From Bacteroidetes bacterium GWF2_35_48 (GTDB lineage Bacteria; Bacteroidota; Bacteroidia; Bacteroidales; GWF2-35-48), in contig MEOG01000105.1 in assembly GCA_001769125.1 (NCBI GenBank), positions 62,001-126,000 on the forward strand: a DNA stretch of 64,000 bases. Direction: 5' to 3'. Both the position numbers and the translations under genes were made by a program. Positions 53,143 through 61,339 of the stretch are shown one piece after another. A model generated the notes under the pieces. That model had not been told where the DNA came from. It made no database searches and saw nothing but the letters and a program-made list of their open reading frames with translations. The first letter of the stretch is position 1. Each line of letters opens with the position of its first letter.

Positions 53143-55500
53143 ATGAAACAAAAAAAAATAACCTCATCACGTGGCCGTACATTGAAGAAAAAAACGGTAA
53201 AAAAGAGTCCTGCTAAAGAGATTTCGCAAGCAGATCTTGCAAGTCTAAAAAAAGATTTGCAGGAGCAAGGTCGCAGGTTGGATGAAATTTTATTAAAAGT
53301 GGAAGCAGAAAAACATCTGCGCATTCCTATATCTTTTAATGATTTTTTACATCAGGCAGCTAAAAATTCCGAGCACATTTTTCGCGATATTTTTCAGATA
53401 TTTTCCGATATGGTTCGGTATTATGTACCCGAAGGAAAAGATGAATATGGCATGTCTGACGATTCTATCGGATTTATGCATTACGACTGCTCACGCCTTT
53501 TTCAGGAAAATTGCGACAATCCCTTTTTTGCAGACCGGCTTTTTGCAAACAGGTTTGTCAACTTAGTTGATTCGTTTAAACAAGGCGCACAGGGTAAATA
53601 TATTTATCTTTTTGAAGGGCCTCCCGGAAGCGGTAAAAGCACATTCCTTAATATATTGTTACAAAAACTTGAAGAATATATTCAGATAGATGAAGGTGCC
53701 ATGTATAAGACATTCTGGAGACTCGACATTCAGATGCTTAATAAACTTGGAAAGTTTGATGCAGTAATGCAAAAAATAGGCGATCAGATTGATCTTGAAA
53801 ATTTCGACGAAAACGAACCCAAAACCTATCTTGATATTTCATGCCCGAGCAACGACCATCCTATTTTGCAAATACCTAAATCTTATAGAAAAAAATTCCT
53901 TGAAGAACTTATTCAGGATAGAACTTTCCGAAAAAAACTGTTTGAAGAAAAAGAGTACGAATGGGTTTTGAAAGAGATTCCATGCAGTATCTGTAAATCA
54001 ATTTATACTTCATTACTTGACATTTTTGGCGATCCGATGCAGGTTTTTAAGATGCTGCATGTACGAAAGGTAAACTACAACAGGCAGTTTGGCAATGGCA
54101 TCAGCGTCTTTAATCCGGGCGACCGTATTGATATTTTTCCCATACGTAACGAGTCTCTCCAAAAAACAATTAACGAAACTTTAAAAAGCGAAGAAATAAA
54201 ATACTCCTACTCCTATTTTGCAAAAACAAATAATGGAGTACTCGCATTAATGGATATAAAAGATTACAATGCCGAACGCCTTAAAAACATGCATGGAATC
54301 ATAAGCGACGGAGTACACAAAGTAGATCTGGATGAAGAAAAAATTAAATCACTTTTCATCGGATTAATCAATCCCGGAGATAAAGAACAATTCAAAAACA
54401 TCCCCTCTTTCAACGACAGGATAATTTCAGTGAACGTTCCTTACGTGCTTGATTATAATACTGAAGTTTCTATTTATAAAGACAAATTCGGAAAATATAT
54501 TGAAAATTTTTTCCTCCCACGCGTGCTTAAAAATTTCGCAAAAATCATCATTGCTTCGCGCTTGAACCGCTTCTCCCCTGCTATTACCGATTGGATAAAA
54601 GATTCCCGTCAATATGAAAAATATGCCGATGATAACCTGCTCTTGCTGAAAATGGAACTATACACCGGTAGGATTCCAACATGGCTCAGCGACGAGGATA
54701 TAAAAAAATTCGACCGCATTACAAGAAAAAGTGTTATCATGGAATCTGAATCAGAAGGTCTGAATGGATTCTCAGGAAGGCAATCTTTGAATATTTTCAC
54801 TAATTTCCTGACAAAATTCGGCAGACCGGATAAAATGATTACCATGGATATGGTAGCAAAATTTTTCTCTCAAAAAGAAGATATTTTCAATGGAAAAATT
54901 CCCGATGGATTTATTTATGCGCTTGAATCTATGTATGAATACGACACGCTTCAGGAAATCAAAGAATCTATCTATGATTTTAATGAAGACCGCGTATCCA
55001 GAGACATTCAGAATTATCTTTTTGCAATAAATTTTGAACCTATTGTAAAAGAAACTTGCACATATACAGGCGATGAAATTGAAATTACAGAAGACTTTTT
55101 TTCAAATTTTGAAGCTGTGATTCTTGGGACAACTGCGCCGATAAGAGAACGCAAATCATTCCGCCGCGACGTGCAGGGAGAATATATTTCAAAAACCCTT
55201 TCACAGGAAATCCGCCTTGAGGGAAAAAAAATTACAGACACAGAATTATATCTTAATTTATTTGAAAAATATACCAGAAACCTCAAAGAAAATGCGCTTG
55301 CTCCCTATGTTGGAAATGATAATTTCAGAAGAGCAATTCAGGAATATAGCACAGCTAATTTTGATTCTTATGATGAGAAAATGAAACGCGATATCAAACT
55401 GCTGCTTGCAAATCTTAAAAATAAATTCAAATATTCATTAGACGGCGCTGTTCAGGTAAGTTTGTACGTGTTGGATCAGAACCTTGCGAAAAGATTTTAA
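53143..55500 (+). CDS. Second, divergent PrkA-like AAA+ ATPase
   Basis: A 785-residue protein. After a basic, unstructured start (SSRGRTLKKKTVKKSPAKE) and a coiled coil (~25-55) comes an ATPase domain with Walker A GPPGSGKST (residues 159-167, in YLFEGPPGSGKSTFLNILLQ). The segment FMHYDCSRLFQENCDNPFF precedes it. A distinctive Cys-containing insertion IPCSICKSIYTSLLDIFGDP (~282-301) follows, then sensor-like RIISVNVPYVLDYNTEVSIY and the helical PrkA-type C-terminus (NRFSPAITDWIKD, FSGRQSLNIFTNFLTKF, DKMITMDMVAKFF). It resembles the first PrkA only in overall plan. Twin PrkA-like genes flanking DUF444/SpoVR suggest a heteromeric complex or division of labour. No kinase active site can be pointed out by eye. 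It is the last gene of the block. Confidence 0.85.
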   Translation: MKQKKITSSRGRTLKKKTVKKSPAKEISQADLASLKKDLQEQGRRLDEILLKVEAEKHLRIPISFNDFLHQAAKNSEHIFRDIFQIFSDMVRYYVPEGKDEYGMSDDSIGFMHYDCSRLFQENCDNPFFADRLFANRFVNLVDSFKQGAQGKYIYLFEGPPGSGKSTFLNILLQKLEEYIQIDEGAMYKTFWRLDIQMLNKLGKFDAVMQKIGDQIDLENFDENEPKTYLDISCPSNDHPILQIPKSYRKKFLEELIQDRTFRKKLFEEKEYEWVLKEIPCSICKSIYTSLLDIFGDPMQVFKMLHVRKVNYNRQFGNGISVFNPGDRIDIFPIRNESLQKTINETLKSEEIKYSYSYFAKTNNGVLALMDIKDYNAERLKNMHGIISDGVHKVDLDEEKIKSLFIGLINPGDKEQFKNIPSFNDRIISVNVPYVLDYNTEVSIYKDKFGKYIENFFLPRVLKNFAKIIIASRLNRFSPAITDWIKDSRQYEKYADDNLLLLKMELYTGRIPTWLSDEDIKKFDRITRKSVIMESESEGLNGFSGRQSLNIFTNFLTKFGRPDKMITMDMVAKFFSQKEDIFNGKIPDGFIYALESMYEYDTLQEIKESIYDFNEDRVSRDIQNYLFAINFEPIVKETCTYTGDEIEITEDFFSNFEAVILGTTAPIRERKSFRRDVQGEYISKTLSQEIRLEGKKITDTELYLNLFEKYTRNLKENALAPYVGNDNFRRAIQEYSTANFDSYDEKMKRDIKLLLANLKNKFKYSLDGAVQVSLYVLDQNLAKRF

Positions 55501-55673
55501 TCGAAAAAATTAAAAATAACTTTAATATGAATTATATTCTTCTTTTAAAGGCCTTGTACGAATCTCAAATAAAATACCTGCTGTGCGATGGTCTTGCAGT
55601 CAATATTTACGGAATTCTGCGAATGAAAACAGGACAAACAGGATATTATACAACTTCGTAAAATTACCACTAA

Positions 55674-55883
55674 ATGAAATGCTCGGAGAAAACGAATAAA
55701 ACAGGCTTTTACTATGAAGTTACAGAAAAGCAAATTGAAGAGCATCAGAAACGTTCTATTGAAGAAATTCTCAATTGGATTGAAAGTACAAATGAACTGA
55801 TATGGATGCTTCAAACAGAAGAAGAACGCAAAAGAAAATATATATTTAAACCCTTAAAAAAACATTCTGAATTTCGCAGATAA
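55674..55883 (+). CDS. Small protein of unknown function (69 aa)
   Basis: A 69-residue protein with a plausible ATG (55674) and a conserved-looking pattern: GFYYEVTEKQIEEHQKRSIE, EEILNWIESTNELIWMLQTE, EERKRKYIFKPLK. Small proteins of the form ...ITEEQIEEHQKRSxEEI..WL... are present in Bacteroidota genomes, but I know no function. It is mostly helical and cytoplasmic. It lies 173 bp after the second PrkA-like gene and 8 bp before the convergent rng stop codon. A regulatory partner role to PrkA is not supported. Confidence 0.6.
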   Translation: MKCSEKTNKTGFYYEVTEKQIEEHQKRSIEEILNWIESTNELIWMLQTEEERKRKYIFKPLKKHSEFRR

Positions 55884-55891
55884 GAAGAGCC

Positions 55892-57442
55892 TTACAACAA
55901 TATCTCTTCACCATTACTATGGAAAAGATGATATTCGAGGAATGAATAGGAAATTGAAGATTTGACTTTTATGATTTTTTTGTATTTCCATCTCCATTTT
56001 AATCTTTGAGACGGAAATCCTTTTTTAATAAAAGCAGCAACAAAAGGATGCGCTTTAATAATTATTGTTGTGTCTGTAATTTTTGAAAATAGATACGATA
56101 AATTACTTTCGATTTGGTCTATCAACAAAACAGAAGGAGTTATTTCACCACTTCCATTGCAGGTCGGGCAGGTTTCAATTGTTTTAACATTCGTTGCAGG
56201 TCGCACTCTTTGACGGGTTATCTGCATAAGCCCGAATTTAGTAAGAGGCAGGATGTGATGTTTAGCCCTTTCTGTAGACATAAACTCCTTCATCTTATCG
56301 TAAAGAATCTGCTTGTTTTCATTGCTATGCATATCAATGAAATCAATCACAATAATACCACCAAGATCGCGAAGCCGGAGTTGCCTTGCAATTTCTTTTG
56401 CTGCAGCGGTATTTACCTCAAGAGCATTGGCTTCCTGGTCTTTTTCTGAATCAGTACGATTACCACTGTTTACATCAATAACGTGGAGTGCTTCGGTTGA
56501 TTCAATTATAAGATATGCGCCGTTTTTAATAGGAACCGTTTTTCCGAAAAGAGATTTTATCTTCTTCTCAATCCCGAAGTTTTCAAAAATAGGGACTGCT
56601 CCTGAATATAATTTTAGAATTTTTTCTCTTCCCGGGGCAATCTCAAGGATGTAGTTTTTTATTTCATTATAAATTGCTTCATCATTTACAGTAATACTGT
56701 TAAACGAAGCATTCATGATATCCCTTAGAATTGCAGAGGTTCTATTCAGTTCTCCCAGTAAAAGACTCGGAGGACTAATGCTTTTTATTTTGCCGGAAAC
56801 AGATTCCCATTTCTCACATAACTCACGCAACTCAGAGTCAAGGTCGGCAACTTTTTTTCCTTCAGCAACAGTTCTTACAATAACGCCATAATTAACAGGT
56901 TTGATGCTTTGGATTAATCGTTTTAACCTGCTGCGCTCCTCTTCTGACTGTATTTTCTGCGAAACAGAAATTTTGTCGGCAAAAGGAATGAGCACCAGAT
57001 TTCTGCCTGCAATAGATATTTCGGAACTGAGCCTGGGACCTTTAGTGGAAATAGGTTCTTTTGCAATCTGGACAATTATATCTTGTCCCTGCTTAATAAT
57101 ATCAGTAATTTTTCCGTTTTTATTTATATCGTGTTCCAGCTTAAAATCGTTCAAGGACATTGTATCCTTTTTATCGTGCTGGCATATTCTGAGAAATTTA
57201 GCAAGGGAGGCAAACTGCGGACCCATGTCGAGATAATGGAGAAAGGCATCTTTTTCATAGCCTACATTAACAAATGCAGCATTCAGCCCGGGCATGATTT
57301 TTTTAACCCTGCCCAAATAAATATCACCTACAGAAAATTTTGTATTATTTTTTTCCCGGTTCAGTTCAGCCAATTCTTTATTCTCAAGCAGCGCAATTAC
57401 TACTTCATTCGAATTGACATCTATTACCAACTCATTACTCAC
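55892..57442 (-). CDS. rng: Ribonuclease E/G family endoribonuclease
   Basis: A 516-residue RNase G-type enzyme for rRNA 5' maturation and mRNA turnover. It has an N-terminal S1-domain (VGDIYLGRVKKIMPGLNAAF, VNVGYEKDAFLHYLD), the RNase H-like and 5'-sensor regions (KGPRLSSEISIAGRNLVLIP), catalytic Asp in HVIDVNSG and GGIIVIDFIDM, and the zinc-link CPTCNGSG. The start is GTG 57442 (GTG AGT AAT GAG), matching the conserved MSNELVIDV opening. No ATG is available upstream. The order rng / COX24-like small gene / HU, all on the minus strand, is common in Bacteroidota. Length fits RNase G rather than RNase E. Confidence 0.95.
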   Translation of the reverse strand: MSNELVIDVNSNEVVIALLENKELAELNREKNNTKFSVGDIYLGRVKKIMPGLNAAFVNVGYEKDAFLHYLDMGPQFASLAKFLRICQHDKKDTMSLNDFKLEHDINKNGKITDIIKQGQDIIVQIAKEPISTKGPRLSSEISIAGRNLVLIPFADKISVSQKIQSEEERSRLKRLIQSIKPVNYGVIVRTVAEGKKVADLDSELRELCEKWESVSGKIKSISPPSLLLGELNRTSAILRDIMNASFNSITVNDEAIYNEIKNYILEIAPGREKILKLYSGAVPIFENFGIEKKIKSLFGKTVPIKNGAYLIIESTEALHVIDVNSGNRTDSEKDQEANALEVNTAAAKEIARQLRLRDLGGIIVIDFIDMHSNENKQILYDKMKEFMSTERAKHHILPLTKFGLMQITRQRVRPATNVKTIETCPTCNGSGEITPSVLLIDQIESNLSYLFSKITDTTIIIKAHPFVAAFIKKGFPSQRLKWRWKYKKIIKVKSSISYSFLEYHLFHSNGEEILL

Positions 57443-57542
57443 ATCTCAATCAAATAAGGTTCACAAAAATGTATAAATACAGAAATCCCATAACGAATTA
57501 ATCGCTAAGGATTCCTGTTAAAATAAAAAACCGTGAAGAGGA

Positions 57543-57635
57543 TTATTTTTTCTTTTTGTGCCTGTTCTTTCTCAGTCTTTTTTTCCTTTTATGGGTAGAC
57601 ATTTTATGTCTTTTTCTTTTTTTCCCGCTTGGCAT
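57543..57635 (-). CDS. 30-residue AURKAIP1/COX24-domain ribosomal-type protein
   Basis: A 30-codon frame, MPSGKKRKRHKMSTHKRKKR then LRKNRHKKKK, begins at ATG 57635. The pattern KKRKRHKMxxHKRKKRLRKNRHKKK is that of tiny AURKAIP1/COX24-domain proteins annotated across Bacteroidota. These are related to mitochondrial mS38 and the small-subunit protein bS22 of actinobacteria. It is extremely basic (Lys/Arg/His about two thirds), as expected for an rRNA-binding peptide. It lies between rng and HU on the same strand. Similar genes are easily missed by gene callers because of their size. Confidence 0.9.
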   Translation of the reverse strand: MPSGKKRKRHKMSTHKRKKRLRKNRHKKKK

Positions 57636-57659
57636 GTCTTTAAATATTATCTGTTAAAC

Positions 57660-57974
57660 TTACTTACTGAATACATTTCCTTTACCATCGTCAATTACAT
57701 GACCTGATACTTCTTCTACAAATGATTTTGCAGGTTTAAAAGCAGGAATATAATGAGCAGGAATAATAATCGTAGTATTTTTCGAAATGTTTCTTGCAGT
57801 TTTTTCAGCTCTTTTTTTAACAATAAAGCTTCCAAATCCTCTCAAGTAAACATTATTACCTTTGATCATTGATGTTTTTAAATTTTCCATGAAAGCTTCT
57901 ACAGTTTTTTGTACTGTTAACTTTTCAATACCTGTGCTTTTTGCAATTTCATTGATGATGTCTGCTTTTGTCAT
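57660..57974 (-). CDS. hup: HU / IHF-family nucleoid DNA-binding protein
   Basis: A 104-residue HU-type protein that bends and compacts DNA. It has the helical body (MTKADIINEIAKSTGIEKLT), the signature GFGSFIVKKRAEKTARNISK (~46-65) and the beta arm with ITIPAHYIP-like IIIPAHYIPAFKPAKSF, where HU has the tip Pro. A short extra C-terminal tail (VSGHVIDDGKGNVFSK) is typical of Bacteroidota members. ATG 57974 is the start. The divergent mutY gene starts 135 bp away, so this gap holds the two promoters. Confidence 0.96.
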   Translation of the reverse strand: MTKADIINEIAKSTGIEKLTVQKTVEAFMENLKTSMIKGNNVYLRGFGSFIVKKRAEKTARNISKNTTIIIPAHYIPAFKPAKSFVEEVSGHVIDDGKGNVFSK

Positions 57975-58109
57975 TTTCTTAATATTTTAATATCAGTTAA
58001 TTACAATTATTTTAAAACGGACTGCAAATATATATCAATATTTGAGAAACAAAAAAATATTTGAATTAATTTTGATGAAAATTATTTTTTTTTGAAAAAT
58101 TGTTCAAAA

Positions 58110-59177
58110 ATGAGGCTTTTAGCAGGAAAAATTTTACGATGGTATAACAAAAATAAGCGCGATTTGCTCTGGAGAAAGACCAATGATCCGTATAAAATAT
58201 GGATTTCGGAAGTTATCCTTCAACAAACCAGGGTAGCTCAAGGCTTGATGTATTACGAAAATTTCATAAAAAAATTTCCGGATACAGGGAGTCTCGCAAA
58301 ATCATCAGAAAAAGAAGTGCTGAAACTATGGCAAGGTTTAGGCTATTATTCAAGGGCTAGAAATCTGCATGCATCTGCTAAATTTATCATGGACGAATTG
58401 AATGGGATATTCCCAATGTCATATAATGAACTGCTCAAATTGAAAGGAGTTGGAAAATATACCGCAGCAGCTATTGCGTCTATTTCTTTCAATGAAGCTG
58501 TTCCTGTTATTGATGGCAATGTGATGCGCGTAATTGCCCGCCTGTTTGGCATATCCACTCCAATTGACACATATAAAGGTCAAAAGGAAATATATTCTAT
58601 TGCTGAAAAACTTCTCAATAATAAACAAGCAGGGGAATTCAATCAGGCTTTAATGGAGTTTGGAGCGCTGCTTTGCACTCCCGATAAACCCAGATGTAGC
58701 AGTTGTCCTTTGTTGAAAAAATGTTATGCTCATAATAAAAAAGTAGTTAATAAACTACCCGTAAAAAGTAAGAAAACAAAAGTAACACAACGGTTTTTAA
58801 CCTATTTTCATCTTATAGACAAGAATAATACATATATTTATTTAAGAAAAGAAAAAGATATATGGAAAAACCTTTATGAATTCCCGGTGGTTGAAACAAA
58901 CGAAACGGAGCATGTCCAGCTAATAATAGAACCCTTATTAAAAAACTTTTTACCCGATACATCGAAAGTAAAAATTGAAGAAATTTATACAAAAATTTGT
59001 CATAAATTATCTCATCAAAAATTAAATATTACTTTTGTGCGGGTTCGTATGATGTCCGGATGCAATGTAACTGGGGAGCATTTGTTAAAGATTCCTGAAA
59101 AAAAGTTAGAAACTTTTCCGTTTCATGCGCTGATGGAAAAATATCTATTAAAAAAATTTAGTAAATTTGCAATCTAA
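58110..59177 (+). CDS. mutY: A/G-specific adenine glycosylase
   Basis: A 355-residue base-excision repair enzyme removing adenine mispaired with 8-oxoG. It has the helix-hairpin-helix LLKLKGVGKYTAAAIASISF with catalytic Asp in PVIDGNVMRVIARLF, the catalytic Glu region WISEVILQQTRV, and the 4Fe-4S cluster C-x6-C-x2-C-x5-C in CTPDKPRCSSCPLLKKC. A NUDIX-like C-terminal domain (~225-345) recognises 8-oxoG (EKDIWKNLYEFPVVET, HKLSHQKLNITFVRV). I choose ATG 58110; an upstream in-frame TTG (58092) would add six residues. ssb begins 18 bp downstream and gldE follows, an arrangement conserved in Bacteroidota. Confidence 0.96.
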   Translation: MRLLAGKILRWYNKNKRDLLWRKTNDPYKIWISEVILQQTRVAQGLMYYENFIKKFPDTGSLAKSSEKEVLKLWQGLGYYSRARNLHASAKFIMDELNGIFPMSYNELLKLKGVGKYTAAAIASISFNEAVPVIDGNVMRVIARLFGISTPIDTYKGQKEIYSIAEKLLNNKQAGEFNQALMEFGALLCTPDKPRCSSCPLLKKCYAHNKKVVNKLPVKSKKTKVTQRFLTYFHLIDKNNTYIYLRKEKDIWKNLYEFPVVETNETEHVQLIIEPLLKNFLPDTSKVKIEEIYTKICHKLSHQKLNITFVRVRMMSGCNVTGEHLLKIPEKKLETFPFHALMEKYLLKKFSKFAI

Positions 59178-59195
59178 AATAAAAAATAATCAAAT

Positions 59196-59621
59196 ATGTC
59201 AGTTAACAAAGTAATCTTAGTCGGCAACGTGGGGAAAGACCCGGAAGTTCGTCATTTAGACAGCGGTGTTGTCAAAACAAACTTCACTTTAGCAACCGGT
59301 GAAGTATACAAAAATAAAAACGGAGAACAAGTTCGCACTACAGAATGGCATAATCTTGTAACTTGGCGTCAGCAGGCAGAATTTGCAGAAAAAAATATAA
59401 AAAAAGGAATGTTGATTTATGTTGAAGGAAAAATTACAAGCCGTTCATGGGATGACAAGGATGGAAATAAAAGGTATATAACAGAAATTGTTGTTGATAC
59501 AATTCAATTACTTGGTAAAAAAGAAGGTGCTGGAGAAAATCAAAACCCAGAACAAAAAACTGAAGAAACTTCAGAAACACAAGGGTTGTCCTCTGTACCT
59601 GAAGATGATTTACCTTTTTAA
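59196..59621 (+). CDS. ssb: Single-stranded DNA-binding protein
   Basis: A 141-residue SSB: OB-fold domain 1-~108 (MSVNKVILVGNVGKDPEVRH, TTEWHNLVTWRQQAEFAEKN, KGMLIYVEGKITSRSWDDKD), a Glu/Thr-rich linker and the C-terminal protein-interaction tip DDLPF. It coats ssDNA in replication and repair. It is 18 bp after mutY and in the same direction; the shared operon with a repair glycosylase and gldE is a known Bacteroidota arrangement. A 206-bp gap follows with a palindrome-free, repeat-like stretch (ttttcggagtgg, also seen near 26980). Confidence 0.97.
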   Translation: MSVNKVILVGNVGKDPEVRHLDSGVVKTNFTLATGEVYKNKNGEQVRTTEWHNLVTWRQQAEFAEKNIKKGMLIYVEGKITSRSWDDKDGNKRYITEIVVDTIQLLGKKEGAGENQNPEQKTEETSETQGLSSVPEDDLPF

Positions 59622-59827
59622 TTAGGAGATCGCTCCGAAAAGTACCTTTTTGCCACAAAAGCACAAAATCACAAAATTTCACAAAAAACACATTATTAAT
59701 TATTAATATTTTGTGCGTTTTAGAGCTTTCGTATTCCTGCTGGTTGCAGACAGGTTAGTGGCATTTTGAATTTCTATGGTTTTCGGAGTGGTCTCAATTA
59801 GTGTTTTACATAAAAAACAAAATAAAA

Positions 59828-61165
59828 TTGAATCCAGACTCATATTATAATAGTCTTTTATTTATTATTTGCACGATACAATCTATCACACCGGGTATTA
59901 TTATAGCTTTGGTGTTTATTGTATTTTTCCTGTATCTTTCAGCTATATATTCGGGAGCAGAAGTTGCATTTTTTTCTCTTTCCGTTCCTGAAATTAATGA
60001 AATTAAAGAGGGAAAGGGTAAACCCGGAGAAGTTGCTTCAAATTTAATAAAAGCACCGGAAAGAATTCTTGCAACGCTTCTGATTGCCGTTAACTTTTCC
60101 AATATAGGAGTTGTTATTTTATCAACTTATGTAATTAATTCATTGTTTGATTTTTCTCTGCAACCCCTGCTTGGATTTTTTATTAATGCCATTCTTGTTA
60201 CATTCTTCATTCTCCTTCTTGCAGAAATTTTACCAAAAGTTTACGCCACGTGTAATACAATAAAATTCGCTAAAAAATCTGCTATTTATGTTCTCGCTGC
60301 CGAAAAACTTTTTTATCTGATGTCGTCTTTACTAATCCTGACAACGACATTAATAGATAAAAGACTTGCAAAAAAGAAACAAAATATTTCCATTGACGAC
60401 CTTTCACATGCGTTGGAATTAACGTATAATGAGCAAACAGATGAAAAAGAAATTCTTGAAGGGATTGTAAATTATGGCAATAAAGATGTTAAAGAAATTA
60501 TGCGACCACGAATAGATGTTGTGGCAGTTGATATTTCATCTGATTGCAAACAACTTATTGACGTAATTGTAAATTCGGGCTATTCAAGAATTCCTGTTTA
60601 TGATGAATCTTTTGACAATATTAAAGGAATATTATACATTAAAGATCTTCTTCCTCATATTAATAAAAACGATAAATTTAACTGGCAGCAACTGATTCGC
60701 AAACCCTACTTTGTGCCGGAAACCAAAATGATTAATGATCTCTTACAGGAATTCCAGCAAAAGAAAATTCACCTTGCAGTTGTTATTGATGAATATGGAG
60801 GAACTTCAGGAATAATAACTCTGGAGGACATTCTTGAGGAAATTGTGGGCGAAATAAATGATGAATACGATCAGGATGAATCCAATTATATTAAAATTGA
60901 TGACAATAATTTTGTGTTTGAAGGCAAAGTGTTGTTAAACGATTTTTGCAAAATTATTCATTGTGATGATGAGGAATTTAATGAAGTAAAAGGAAATGCA
61001 GATACACTTGCAGGACTCATTCTAGAAATGACGGGAGAGATACCTCAGAAAAACGAAAAGCTTGTCTATAAAAACTACATTTTTATTATTACAGTTGTAG
61101 ATGCTCGACGAATCAAAAAAGTAAAACTTACTATAAAGAAGAGCCAAAACCAGACATCCCGATGA
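59828..61165 (+). CDS. gldE: Gliding motility protein GldE (CNNM/CBS-domain membrane protein)
   Basis: A 445-residue inner-membrane protein of the CorC/CNNM type. It has the transmembrane domain (~10-190) with IYSGAEVAFFSLSVPEIN, a CBS pair (~205-330: VKEIMRPRIDVVAVDISSD, YSRIPVYDESFDNIKGILYI, VVIDEYGGTSGIITLEDILE) and a C-terminal CorC_HlyC domain (NFVFEGKVLLNDFCKII). In Flavobacterium GldE is needed with GldD for gliding and T9SS function; in non-gliders it persists with T9SS. The start is probably TTG 59828 (MNPDSYYNSLLF, like MDPEPPSYY of known GldE). GTG 59801 is an alternative. gldD, which usually follows, is absent: the next gene is a kinase on the other strand. Confidence 0.9.
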   Translation: MNPDSYYNSLLFIICTIQSITPGIIIALVFIVFFLYLSAIYSGAEVAFFSLSVPEINEIKEGKGKPGEVASNLIKAPERILATLLIAVNFSNIGVVILSTYVINSLFDFSLQPLLGFFINAILVTFFILLLAEILPKVYATCNTIKFAKKSAIYVLAAEKLFYLMSSLLILTTTLIDKRLAKKKQNISIDDLSHALELTYNEQTDEKEILEGIVNYGNKDVKEIMRPRIDVVAVDISSDCKQLIDVIVNSGYSRIPVYDESFDNIKGILYIKDLLPHINKNDKFNWQQLIRKPYFVPETKMINDLLQEFQQKKIHLAVVIDEYGGTSGIITLEDILEEIVGEINDEYDQDESNYIKIDDNNFVFEGKVLLNDFCKIIHCDDEEFNEVKGNADTLAGLILEMTGEIPQKNEKLVYKNYIFIITVVDARRIKKVKLTIKKSQNQTSR

Positions 61166-61224
61166 TATCTAAACTAAATTTTTCATTAACTCTACTCCTT
61201 AATCCATTTATATGCCCTATTCTC

Positions 61225-61279
61225 TCAAACCTGTGAGGAGTTACCGCACGAGTTAGCCCGCAATACCTCACAGGATTGC
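61225..61279. repeat. CTGTGAGG palindromic repeat, copy 3
   Basis: TCAAACCTGTGAGG (61225-61238) and CCTCACAGGATTGC (61266-61279) form arms with two mismatches, and the loop contains a short imperfect dyad around CACGAGTTAGC. It lies between two convergent gene ends (gldE and the hybrid kinase), where a bidirectional stop structure would be useful. Confidence 0.8.
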
Positions 61280-61339
61280 TTTCTCCTCTTAATCCTACTC
61301 TTTATTCTACATTAAAAAAACAAGTATTAATCAAACAAT

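Noticed and set aside
55545-55814. Minus-strand 89-codon frame near the end of the PrkA block
   Set aside because: It is antisense to the better supported 69-aa gene and lacks any recognisable pattern.
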